From: Bacillota bacterium
Lineage (GTDB): Bacteria > Bacillota > Clostridia > Lachnospirales > Lachnospiraceae
Direction of reading: 5' to 3'
NCBI GenBank assembly: GCA_023418475.1
Contig: JAEZZO010000065.1
Location: forward strand, 1-5,791
Length of the DNA stretch: 5,791 nucleotides
The position numbers and the translations under genes were made by a program. Below the pieces are notes generated by a model. The model was not told where the DNA came from. It saw only the letters and a program-made list of their open reading frames with translations, and ran no database searches. Below are positions 1-5,767 of this stretch, in pieces; position 1 is the first letter of the stretch; each line of letters begins with the position of its first letter.

Positions 1-12
1 CAGTATTCCTTC

Positions 13-687
13 TTATATGTTTTCAATTTGCCAGTCTATTGGCTCCATTCCGTTATTTGTTAAAAAATCGTTGGTCTTACTAAAAGGCTTACTGCCGAAA
101 AATCCTCTGTATGCAGATAATGGACTTGGATGAGGAGCTTCCAGTATCAGATGCTTCGGATTATTTAACATCCCTCTTTTCATCTGTGCAGGTCTTCCCC
201 ATAGTAAGAATACAATCGGACGATCTTGTGCATTCACCGCCTGAATTACTGCATCGGTAAAATTTTCCCATCCTTTTCCCTGGTGAGAATTCGCCTGATG
301 AGCTCTTACCGTTAATACGGTATTTAAAAGTAAAATTCCTTGTTTGGACCATTTTTCCAAATATCCATTATTGGGTATGTAGCATCCCAAATCATCCTGT
401 AGTTCTTTATAAATGTTTACCAAAGATGGCGGAATCTCCACCTCAGGCTTTACCGAAAAACATAAGCCATGCGCTTGTCCTTCATTATGATAGGGGTCCT
501 GTCCAAGGATAACAACTTTTACCTGTCTTAATGGTGTAAAATGAAATGCATTGAATATGTCCTCTGCATTTGGATATATTCTGTAATTACTGTATTCCGA
601 TTTTATAAATTGATAAAGCTCCTTATAATATGGCTGTCGAAATTGATTACCAACCGCCTGCAGCCAATCATTACTAATTGCACTCAA
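13..687 (-). CDS. ung: Uracil-DNA glycosylase, family 1 (UDG)
   Basis: Cytoplasmic base-excision repair enzyme that removes uracil from DNA after cytosine deamination or dUMP misincorporation. The family-1 motifs are all present. With the start chosen here they are GQDPYH at residues 62-67 (catalytic water-activating Asp64), LLLNTVLTVR at about 119-128, LLWG near 161-164, and the HPSPLS minor-groove loop at 186-191 (catalytic His186) followed by YRGFFG. The chosen start is a TTG at 687 because AAGAGG (695-700) lies seven bases upstream. It gives 224 residues and a short leader before NDW, as in known Ung proteins. In-frame alternatives are ATG at 705 and GTG at 711; the GTG shares its first base with the hisF stop but has no clear ribosome site. 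The gene is last in the visible operon, and any terminator lies outside the window. Product is certain; the exact start is not. Confidence 0.96.
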   Translation of the reverse strand: MSAISNDWLQAVGNQFRQPYYKELYQFIKSEYSNYRIYPNAEDIFNAFHFTPLRQVKVVILGQDPYHNEGQAHGLCFSVKPEVEIPPSLVNIYKELQDDLGCYIPNNGYLEKWSKQGILLLNTVLTVRAHQANSHQGKGWENFTDAVIQAVNAQDRPIVFLLWGRPAQMKRGMLNNPKHLILEAPHPSPLSAYRGFFGSKPFSKTNDFLTNNGMEPIDWQIENI

Positions 688-710
688 TACAGATCCTCTT
701 TTCATTCGCA

Positions 711-1475
711 CTATTTCATTCTTACACTGATACCCTTATCTCCAAGATATTGCTTTAAATCCATTATTTCCATCTCTTTATAATGAAAAAGAGAAGCTGC
801 TAATACGGCATCAGCTTTTCCTATCGTCAAAGCATCATAAAAATGTTCCATCTTGCCGGCACCACCGGAAGCAATTACGGGAACCGGTACATTCTCAGAG
901 ATCAAACTCGTCAACTCCAGATCATAGCCATCTTTGGTACCATCGCAATCCATACTGGTAAGGAGAATTTCGCCTGCCCCAAGCTCACAGGCTTTCATCG
1001 CCCATTCAACCGCATCTATTCCCATATCGACACGACCGCCGTTTTTATAGATGTTCCATCCCGTACCATCGGCTCTTCGCTTCGCATCCATTGCAAGTAC
1101 AACACATTGACTTCCAAATTTGTCAGCTGCCTCACTGATTAAATTCGGATTTAAAATGGCGGCTGTATTGACTGCTATTTTATCCGCACCTTCTCTTAAA
1201 ATCACCTTAAAATCTTCAACTGTGCGAATTCCGCCTCCTACTGTAAACGGTATAAATACAGTTTCTGCTACTCTTCTGACCATATCAATTCTAATTGTTC
1301 TGGCATCCGAAGATGCTGTAATATCTAAGAATACCAGCTCATCTGCACCAGCCTTATCATATGCAGCACCTACCGCTACCGGATCTCCTGCATCACGTAA
1401 ATTAACAAAATTTATACCTTTCACAACCCTGCCGTTATGAACATCCAGACAAGGAATTATTCTCTTTGTAAACAT
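711..1475 (-). CDS. hisF: Imidazole glycerol phosphate synthase, cyclase subunit HisF
   Basis: HisF is the (beta/alpha)8-barrel subunit that uses ammonia channelled from HisH to convert PRFAR into imidazole glycerol phosphate and AICAR, linking histidine and purine synthesis. The 254-residue length is normal for the family. The two catalytic aspartates are present: Asp11 in IIPCLD and Asp130 in LAMDAKR. The phosphate-binding segments are visible as VGGGIR (79-84), AVNTAA (101-106), ASGGAGK (202-208) and AAS (226-228). A GGGAGAG ribosome site (1481-1487) sits just upstream of the ATG. The gene follows hisH by 68 bases with no terminator between them, and its TAG stop abuts the ung start region, suggesting coupled translation. 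HisF paralogues exist in sugar-amidation clusters, but both catalytic Asp residues and the absence of glycan genes favour true histidine synthesis. Confidence 0.97.
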   Translation of the reverse strand: MFTKRIIPCLDVHNGRVVKGINFVNLRDAGDPVAVGAAYDKAGADELVFLDITASSDARTIRIDMVRRVAETVFIPFTVGGGIRTVEDFKVILREGADKIAVNTAAILNPNLISEAADKFGSQCVVLAMDAKRRADGTGWNIYKNGGRVDMGIDAVEWAMKACELGAGEILLTSMDCDGTKDGYDLELTSLISENVPVPVIASGGAGKMEHFYDALTIGKADAVLAASLFHYKEMEIMDLKQYLGDKGISVRMK

Positions 1476-1543
1476 GATATCTCTCCCATCATGAAAGTAT
1501 TATTTATATAACTGGTTTTATCAATTCTAAGAAGATACAGTAA

Positions 1544-2152
1544 TTATAACGCTGCGAAATTCTTAAGAATTGTTAATCCGACATCACTGCTTTTTTCCGG
1601 ATGGAATTGACATCCAAATATATTATCTTTTTCAACAGCTGCATGTATCAATGTGCTGTAATAGGTTGTTGCAACTACATCTGTTTCCTCTTTTGCTTTT
1701 AAATAATAGGAATGAACAAAGTAAACAAAGGAGGACTGATCTGGAAGTCCTTTAAATAATTTAGCCTGCGGCTTTATTGTAAGAGAATTCCATCCCATAT
1801 GCGGTATCTTTAAGTTTTCACCTTCGGGTATACGAAGAATTTCACCTTTCAGTAGCTTGAGTCCCTCTACTCCATCACTTTCATCGCTGCGCTCAAACAA
1901 AAGTTGCATTCCTAAGCATATTCCAAGAAAAGGAGTTCCTTTTGCCACAACCTGCTTTATTGTTTCAACTAATTGATAATGGTGCAATTTATTCATGGCA
2001 TCTCCAAAACTGCCTACTCCTGGAAGAATAACCTTATCCGCATTTAAAATCTGTTCCTTCTCCCTGGTTATAAGCGCTTCTTCTCCCAAGAACTTCAAAG
2101 CTTTTTCCACGCTCTTTAAATTACCTGCATCATAATCAATTATTGCTATCAT
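1544..2152 (-). CDS. hisH: Imidazole glycerol phosphate synthase, glutamine amidotransferase subunit HisH
   Basis: Class-I glutamine amidotransferase that hydrolyses glutamine and passes ammonia to HisF. At 202 residues it has the usual HisH length. The nucleophile is Cys79 in GICLGMQLLFE, and the rest of the triad is His184 and Glu186 in FGCQFHPEKSS. The oxyanion-strand motif PGVGSFG is at 44-50, and the HMGWN segment typical of HisH is at 118-122. The ATG start gives the expected N-terminus MIAIIDYDAGN. A GGAAAGG ribosome site (2165-2171) precedes it with rather long spacing. It lies 31 bases after the zinc-ribbon membrane protein gene and directly before its partner hisF. No other his gene is in the window, so the synthase pair appears separate from a complete his operon, at least locally. 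Confidence 0.97.
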   Translation of the reverse strand: MIAIIDYDAGNLKSVEKALKFLGEEALITREKEQILNADKVILPGVGSFGDAMNKLHHYQLVETIKQVVAKGTPFLGICLGMQLLFERSDESDGVEGLKLLKGEILRIPEGENLKIPHMGWNSLTIKPQAKLFKGLPDQSSFVYFVHSYYLKAKEETDVVATTYYSTLIHAAVEKDNIFGCQFHPEKSSDVGLTILKNFAAL

Positions 2153-2183
2153 TGTACCTATATTCCTTTCCTATAAAAAATTA

Positions 2184-4370
2184 TTATTTCTTTTTATTTT
2201 CCGCTACAACATCATATACTTTCATACTATAATCTTTCATATTATCTATATGTGTCATTTTAAGTGCTTCTTTTTCGGAAAGTTTGAATTCCTTTTTTAA
2301 TTCTGCTAAAATTTGTTCCCGTACATAATCCATATCGGTTCGGATTCCAAGCATAGTGGCCAGTTCAATATATTTATCATATCTTTTCAATCCCTTCAGC
2401 AAGGAATCTAAAGCCTGCGGATATTCATTCAGTGCTGTATAATTATTATAAGAATTTAATTGTTTATTTACAAACATTACTGTCTTAATTTTCTCATAAA
2501 TTTCAATATCCTCATCTTTAATTTCCATCCCATATACTTCGTAATAAGCTTGGGTATATTTTTTCTTATCAAAATAGCTTGTTGCATGCTGGATACTTAA
2601 AGTATAGGATACAGTATTGGTACCTACAATTAACAAAGTTGCCAGAAGTCCGAAAAATATAAATACAATCGAAGCTCCCAGACGGTTAATTCGCGTTTCA
2701 TCCTCATCAATCTCATCAATTACCTGAATGATCTCTCTCGAATTTATCTTCTCTTTTTTCTTACTTTTCTTCTCAGCAGAAGCCTTCTTTTTTGCATTCT
2801 TCTTACTTTGTTTCTCAGTCTCTTTCAGGTCTTCGCCGGCTGGTTTGCTACCTTTTTTCGCTTTTTTGCTCTTTTTATCAGTATCTTTCTTCTGCAAATC
2901 TGCTGTATTATCATCTTCGTTTATATCTGATGATCCAGAAGTTTTCTTCGCAGCCTTTTTATCTTTCACATTTCCAAATAAAAGCTGCCATAAGCTTTTT
3001 CTTTGTTTTTTATTTCCGTTTTCTTCTCCATTCTCATTAGCGGAGGTACTTTTAGACTTTTTTCTTTTCTTTTTCTTCTTTTCTTTTGCACCAGGGATTT
3101 TACTTAATAGCTCTTCTTCATTAAGATTAGGGTCATTCAAACTAGACACAGCTTTTAGGGCATCTGCGAATACTTCTCCGACGTTACTTGGCATATCCTT
3201 ATCGTTACCGTTTACCATGCCGCCATTCATAAGATCATTGATCGCTTTTACATCATCAACAACAGGATCGTCAGAGGAGATTTGATTTAGAAGACTTAGG
3301 ATATTATCCTCTTCGTTATCCTCTTTTATCCCAATCTCTCCATTATTACTGTTTTCTTCTGACTGACTGTTCTCCTCAATATTTTTCATAGAATTCGCCT
3401 GATTCGATATTTCAATCTCTTCATGAATATTCTGATCATCTTCTTGCATAATGTCCAATTTATCTAACAAATCATTTAAATCCGTATCATAATCTTCATC
3501 TTCAAACATCTCACTTGGCGCTATTGCATTTTCAGGTATATCCGGTTCGTAATTTATATCAGCTTCAAGCTTATCATTTCTATCATTATCTATTTCATTA
3601 TTATCTATTTCATCATTATCTATTTCATTATTATCCATTTCATTGTTCTGTATCTCTAATCTGTTCCGATCATCTTCCTCCGGTAATATATCATCAGAAG
3701 CATTGATCGGTATTCCACCTGATATTGTCAACCTTTCGTCTTCATTACTCTGATCAGTAAAATCTATCAGATCAGATTCATTTGGTAATATTATTTCATC
3801 TGCCTGTTTCTTCTTATTCAATGGACTGATCTCATCAGGCTCTGCAGATAATTCAGAGATCGAAATATCTCCCGGTAAACCAGAATCATCCGCTGCAGCA
3901 GCCTCTTCCAGAATGTCATTATCCAATGAAATCTCAGCTGCTGTTACCTTACTCTTTTCATTCATGTCATCAACTACCTTGTTCTGACCTTGATCTTGAT
4001 TCGAAAAAACTTCCGTTAAAGCTTCACCAAACAAATCTTCATCTTCGATAATAATTTCATCATCAAAATCAGCCAAATCATCTTCAAAGTTAAATTCATC
4101 AAAATCTTTTAAGTCAATAGAATCATACTCTGAAATATCGTCCTTTAAATTCTGCTCAATCGTTCTATTCTCAGCTACCTCAGATTCATATTCTTCCACC
4201 TTGCGATTATTCTTGTATATGCTTTCTGTATTGGGTGCTTTACTTTTTACAGAATCGAGCAGACTGTCAAGATAGGATTCATTTGATTTGGATTTCCTCT
4301 TATCAAGGCAGTCTTTACAATATTCTGAACTATCGGGTATATTCTTTTTGCATAATTTACATTTAGCCAT
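2184..4370 (-). CDS. Unrecognised zinc-ribbon / acidic / lysine-rich single-pass membrane protein
   Basis: 728 residues; family and function not recognised. Order of regions: a four-cysteine zinc ribbon at residues 4-21 (Cys4, 7, 18, 21, two CxxC pairs); a very acidic Asp/Glu/Asn-rich chain from about 57 to 427, probably disordered, including a pentapeptide repeat of the form DNNEI at about 242-266; a lysine-rich segment from about 430 to 543; one hydrophobic helix at about 566-590; and a 135-residue, probably helical C-terminal domain with TPR-like spacing. The basic flank before the helix predicts the N-terminus in the cytoplasm and the C-terminus outside. There is no signal peptide. ATG 4370 is chosen because it puts the ribbon at the very N-terminus; a TTG at 4385 is possible, and both have weak ribosome sites. 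It lies 53 bases after cheW and 31 before hisH. The ribbon and membrane helix are seen directly; any signalling role is inferred from position only. Confidence 0.85.
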   Translation of the reverse strand: MAKCKLCKKNIPDSSEYCKDCLDKRKSKSNESYLDSLLDSVKSKAPNTESIYKNNRKVEEYESEVAENRTIEQNLKDDISEYDSIDLKDFDEFNFEDDLADFDDEIIIEDEDLFGEALTEVFSNQDQGQNKVVDDMNEKSKVTAAEISLDNDILEEAAAADDSGLPGDISISELSAEPDEISPLNKKKQADEIILPNESDLIDFTDQSNEDERLTISGGIPINASDDILPEEDDRNRLEIQNNEMDNNEIDNDEIDNNEIDNDRNDKLEADINYEPDIPENAIAPSEMFEDEDYDTDLNDLLDKLDIMQEDDQNIHEEIEISNQANSMKNIEENSQSEENSNNGEIGIKEDNEEDNILSLLNQISSDDPVVDDVKAINDLMNGGMVNGNDKDMPSNVGEVFADALKAVSSLNDPNLNEEELLSKIPGAKEKKKKKRKKSKSTSANENGEENGNKKQRKSLWQLLFGNVKDKKAAKKTSGSSDINEDDNTADLQKKDTDKKSKKAKKGSKPAGEDLKETEKQSKKNAKKKASAEKKSKKKEKINSREIIQVIDEIDEDETRINRLGASIVFIFFGLLATLLIVGTNTVSYTLSIQHATSYFDKKKYTQAYYEVYGMEIKDEDIEIYEKIKTVMFVNKQLNSYNNYTALNEYPQALDSLLKGLKRYDKYIELATMLGIRTDMDYVREQILAELKKEFKLSEKEALKMTHIDNMKDYSMKVYDVVAENKKK
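3057..3063 (-). promoter_or_regulatory. Candidate -1 frameshift site A_AAA_AAG in the zinc-ribbon protein gene
   Basis: On the coding strand the zero-frame codons AGA AAA AAG contain A_AAA_AAG in slippery phase, the heptamer used by E. coli dnaX. A -1 slip would read GTC and then TAA (3052-3054), ending the protein at about residue 439, before the membrane helix. No strong upstream Shine-Dalgarno-like stimulator or stable downstream stem is evident; only a 4-bp CTCC/GGAG pairing is seen. Lysine-rich genes contain such heptamers by chance, so this is a candidate only. Confidence 0.25.
3591..3650 (-). repeat. 15-bp tandem repeat inside the acidic region
   Basis: Three near-identical 15-base units occur at 3591-3605, 3606-3620 and 3621-3635 (plus-strand form TATTTCATTATTATC; the middle copy has one change), with a diverged fourth unit at 3636-3650. 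On the coding strand each unit encodes a DNNEI/DNDEI pentapeptide. The unit is a multiple of three, so copy-number change would lengthen or shorten the disordered chain without breaking frame. Confidence 0.85.
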
Positions 4371-4423
4371 CCAAGCACCGTCCAACTAATAATTAATAGC
4401 TTATATCTTTCGCAATTATTATT

Positions 4424-4912
4424 TTACAACGAAACCAAAGCCTCAACTTCAGGATTAATCGTAATAAACAATCTTCGAAGATCAATCATTTCGATCATCT
4501 TATCATCCATTTTTATGATACCGCTAACAACATTTTTTTGAGCCGTACTAAGTATTTTTCCAGGTTGTTTTATTTCAGATACCATTTTTCTATGTATTCC
4601 GCTCACACTATCTACATGAATTGCAATATTCATATTATTGATACTGGTAACGATGATCATCTCATTTTTATTCGTATCTATATCCGCTAGTCCTAAACAT
4701 TTTTTTAAATCAACAATTGGTATTAAAAACTCCCTGGGCATAATAATTCCCTCAATAAAAGGATGTGAATTAGGCACAGGCGTTGGTTTTTTATCATATG
4801 ATAATATTTCCTTAATGTCACTTATACCAATTCCATAAGAGTTCCCGCCTGCCTTAAATTCAAGAATTTCTATTTCCGATACTTTGTTGTCATTTACGAT
4901 TTCCTTCTCCAT
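4424..4912 (-). CDS. cheW: CheW-domain chemotaxis adaptor, CheV-like but lacking a receiver domain
   Basis: Cytoplasmic coupling protein expected to link chemoreceptors to the kinase CheA. The single CheW domain fills almost all of the 162 residues. Diagnostic stretches are YGIGISDIKEIL (26-37), PTPVPNSHPFIEGII (43-57), FLIPIVDLKKCLG (62-74), and a second half with IAIHVDSVSGIHRK (96-109) and KMIEMIDLRRLF (138-149). The NSHPFIEG and HVDSVSGIHR segments look more like the N-terminal domain of CheV than classical CheW, but the protein ends with no response-regulator domain. The start at 4912 is chosen because GGAGG (4920-4924) lies seven bases upstream; an ATG six bases earlier would be only one base from it, and the upstream extension to 4966 lacks a site and looks non-coding. 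It is the first gene of the unit, behind two candidate promoters. Domain assignment is firm; the CheV affinity is by eye. Confidence 0.93.
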   Translation of the reverse strand: MEKEIVNDNKVSEIEILEFKAGGNSYGIGISDIKEILSYDKKPTPVPNSHPFIEGIIMPREFLIPIVDLKKCLGLADIDTNKNEMIIVTSINNMNIAIHVDSVSGIHRKMVSEIKQPGKILSTAQKNVVSGIIKMDDKMIEMIDLRRLFITINPEVEALVSL

Positions 4913-4919
4913 ATACATA

Positions 4920-4924
4920 CCTCC
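4920..4924 (-). promoter_or_regulatory. Strong ribosome binding site of cheW (decides the start)
   Basis: GGAGG on the minus strand with a seven-base spacer to the ATG at 4912. The nearer in-frame ATG at 4918 would be one base from it, too close for normal initiation, so this site fixes the start to residue M of MEKEIV. Confidence 0.85.
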
Positions 4925-4981
4925 GTTAAGTATCCTATTCCTTCTGCACTTTAACATAAATCTCATAAATATTCTGGTTTC

Positions 4982-5010
4982 ATTATAGTGTTAAAACAAC
5001 ATTTTGTAAA
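4982..5010 (-). promoter_or_regulatory. Sigma-A promoter upstream of cheW
   Basis: On the minus strand the -35 hexamer TTTACA (5005-5010, 5 of 6 consensus bases) is separated by exactly 17 bases from TATAAT (4982-4987, 6 of 6). Transcription should begin near 4975, giving a leader of about 60 bases before the cheW ATG. This is the best promoter match in the window and probably drives the whole five-gene unit. Confidence 0.8.
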
Positions 5011-5064
5011 GCTGCAAACATTGTTGAATTATGTAGTCTTGATTATTAGCATAAGCTTATTTAT

Positions 5065-5092
5065 ATATCGGCAATTTTTTCTATTTTTATTA
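5065..5092 (-). promoter_or_regulatory. Candidate sigma-D (sigma-28) chemotaxis promoter upstream of cheW
   Basis: GCCGATAT (5065-5072, minus strand) matches all eight bases of the Bacillus-type sigma-D -10 element. The best -35 is TAAT (5089-5092) at a 16-base spacing, 3 of 4 against the TAAA consensus; a perfect TAAA exists but only 13 bases away. The expected start near 5058 falls in the perfect 10-base palindrome ATAAGCTTAT (5051-5060). Flagellar sigma control would be natural for a chemotaxis adaptor, but the imperfect -35 keeps this a candidate. Confidence 0.45.
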
Positions 5093-5353
5093 CACTAAAA
5101 TAATTTTTCTTTAAAATTTTATTTTTCGACCAACCTATTTGTAACTTTATGCAATATACTCACTTTCAAAAGTCAAATCTGTATAGGATATAGTTCAAAG
5201 TCATGTAATTTGTAGTCTGTATCAGAATAAATTGGCGATTAAGTGGATATTTATATTTCGTTGATATGTGTGCTAAGCTGTTTCTATCCAATAAGGATAA
5301 CTTTAAGTAAATGCAAAACTATGAAAAATTTACCACGGCATATATACACATTT

Positions 5354-5488
5354 TTCCAATTAAGAGGATAAAGAACTTAAATATAGTTTTCTGGAAGAAG
5401 AATTTATCTCATAGAAGAAGCCAAACCACTAAAGTCGAGTTATGCCCTTGATCTTTATAAGCAAGTCTTTTATGAAAAAGATAATTAA
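5354..5488 (+). pseudogene. Possible frameshifted coding remnant, identity unknown
   Basis: Two plus-strand frames read protein-like in succession. The first, 5364-5411, encodes EDKELKYSFLEEEFIS and then stops. A frame offset by one base, ending in TAA at 5486-5488, carries EEAKPLKSSY followed by ALDLYKQVFYEKDN. Joined across a single-base indel near 5400-5413 they would give a continuous acidic C-terminus of about 40 residues. No start, ribosome site or family could be assigned. This may be chance in AT-rich sequence. Confidence 0.2.
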
Positions 5489-5587
5489 TATTTTGTGAAT
5501 TTTAATCATAAAAAATTGTTTATTGCACGTATATCTATTTGATTTACTCTATACTCTATATATAAAATACCTGAGGCGATTGGTATC

Positions 5588-5610
5588 CACCTGTCTAGCA
5601 GGCGTTTTTT
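5588..5610 (+). terminator. Short hairpin with T-tract, plus-strand terminator-like
   Basis: CCTG (5590-5593) pairs with CAGG (5599-5602) around a TCTAG loop, with an outer C-G pair (5588/5604) across a mismatch, followed by six Ts (5605-5610). The stem is short, so as a terminator it is weak. The surrounding GC-richer block (about 5570-5604) stands out from its very AT-rich flanks and follows a promoter-like TTGATT, 16 bases, TATAAA (5539-5566). It could be the end of a tiny transcript or a relic of a mobile element; no family was recognised. Confidence 0.3.
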
Positions 5611-5664
5611 ATAGATTAATTTACAAACACAAACAATATGTTATGAGCTACCTTTTATCAATAC

Positions 5665-5695
5665 AAAAAACTCAAAGTAAATATTATACTTTGAG
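5665..5695 (-). terminator. Intrinsic terminator of the rRNA operon
   Basis: A perfect 9-bp inverted repeat, CTCAAAGTA (5671-5679) with TACTTTGAG (5687-5695), has a seven-base loop and is followed on the minus strand by six Ts (5665-5670). It lies about 70 bases downstream of the 23S 3' end and points away from it. The plus-strand side lacks a T-tract, so it works in one direction only. It should also insulate the cheW unit from rRNA transcription. Confidence 0.85.
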
Positions 5696-5767
5696 CTAAA
5701 ATTCAACCTATTATTATTGACTAAAACCTACACACGAAAATGTACCATCCAACTTTAAAACCTTTTT

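Larger units (their letters stand above)
5011..5664. other. Gene-poor spacer between the rRNA terminator and the cheW promoters
   Basis: About 650 very AT-rich bases without an intact recognisable gene. From right to left it holds the hairpin block near 5570-5610, the doubtful coding remnant at 5354-5488, a small inverted repeat TATCC/GGATA (5285-5299), and the candidate sigma-D promoter with its palindrome at 5051-5092. The longest plus-strand reading with an ATG (5311-5451, 46 codons) has poor coding character. No tRNA, 5S rRNA, known riboswitch or CRISPR repeat was recognised. Confidence 0.6.

Noticed and set aside
843..1440. Plus-strand open frames opposite hisF
   Set aside because: hisF is unambiguous on the other strand with all catalytic residues; the antisense frames show no domain.
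1500..1535. Weak promoter-like TTGATA before hisF
   Set aside because: No convincing -10 at a proper spacing; hisF is more simply read through from hisH.
2728..3285. Long plus-strand open reading frame of 185 codons opposite the membrane protein gene
   Set aside because: It is the antisense of the lysine/glutamate-rich region, giving a Phe/Ser-rich translation with no ribosome site or recognisable domain.
4371..4385. TTG start adding five residues (MDGAW) to the membrane protein
   Set aside because: No ribosome site before the TTG, and the ATG at 4370 places the zinc ribbon at the N-terminus as usual for such proteins.
4913..4966. N-terminal extension of CheW to position 4966
   Set aside because: The extra 18 residues are basic and unlike any CheW N-terminus, and the GGAGG site lies inside that extension, seven bases before the internal ATG.
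5285..5299. Inverted repeat TATCC AATAA GGATA
   Set aside because: Only a 5-bp stem with no T-tract on either side, so neither a terminator nor an evident operator.
5311..5451. 46-codon plus-strand ORF starting ATG CAA AAC
   Set aside because: No well-spaced ribosome site, mixed composition, and the better protein-like signal in this stretch lies in other frames.
5570..5610. Possible T-box or other riboswitch (TGGTATCC followed by hairpin and Ts)
   Set aside because: The T-box core would be TGGNACC; here an extra base breaks it, no specifier stem is seen and no gene follows on the plus strand.
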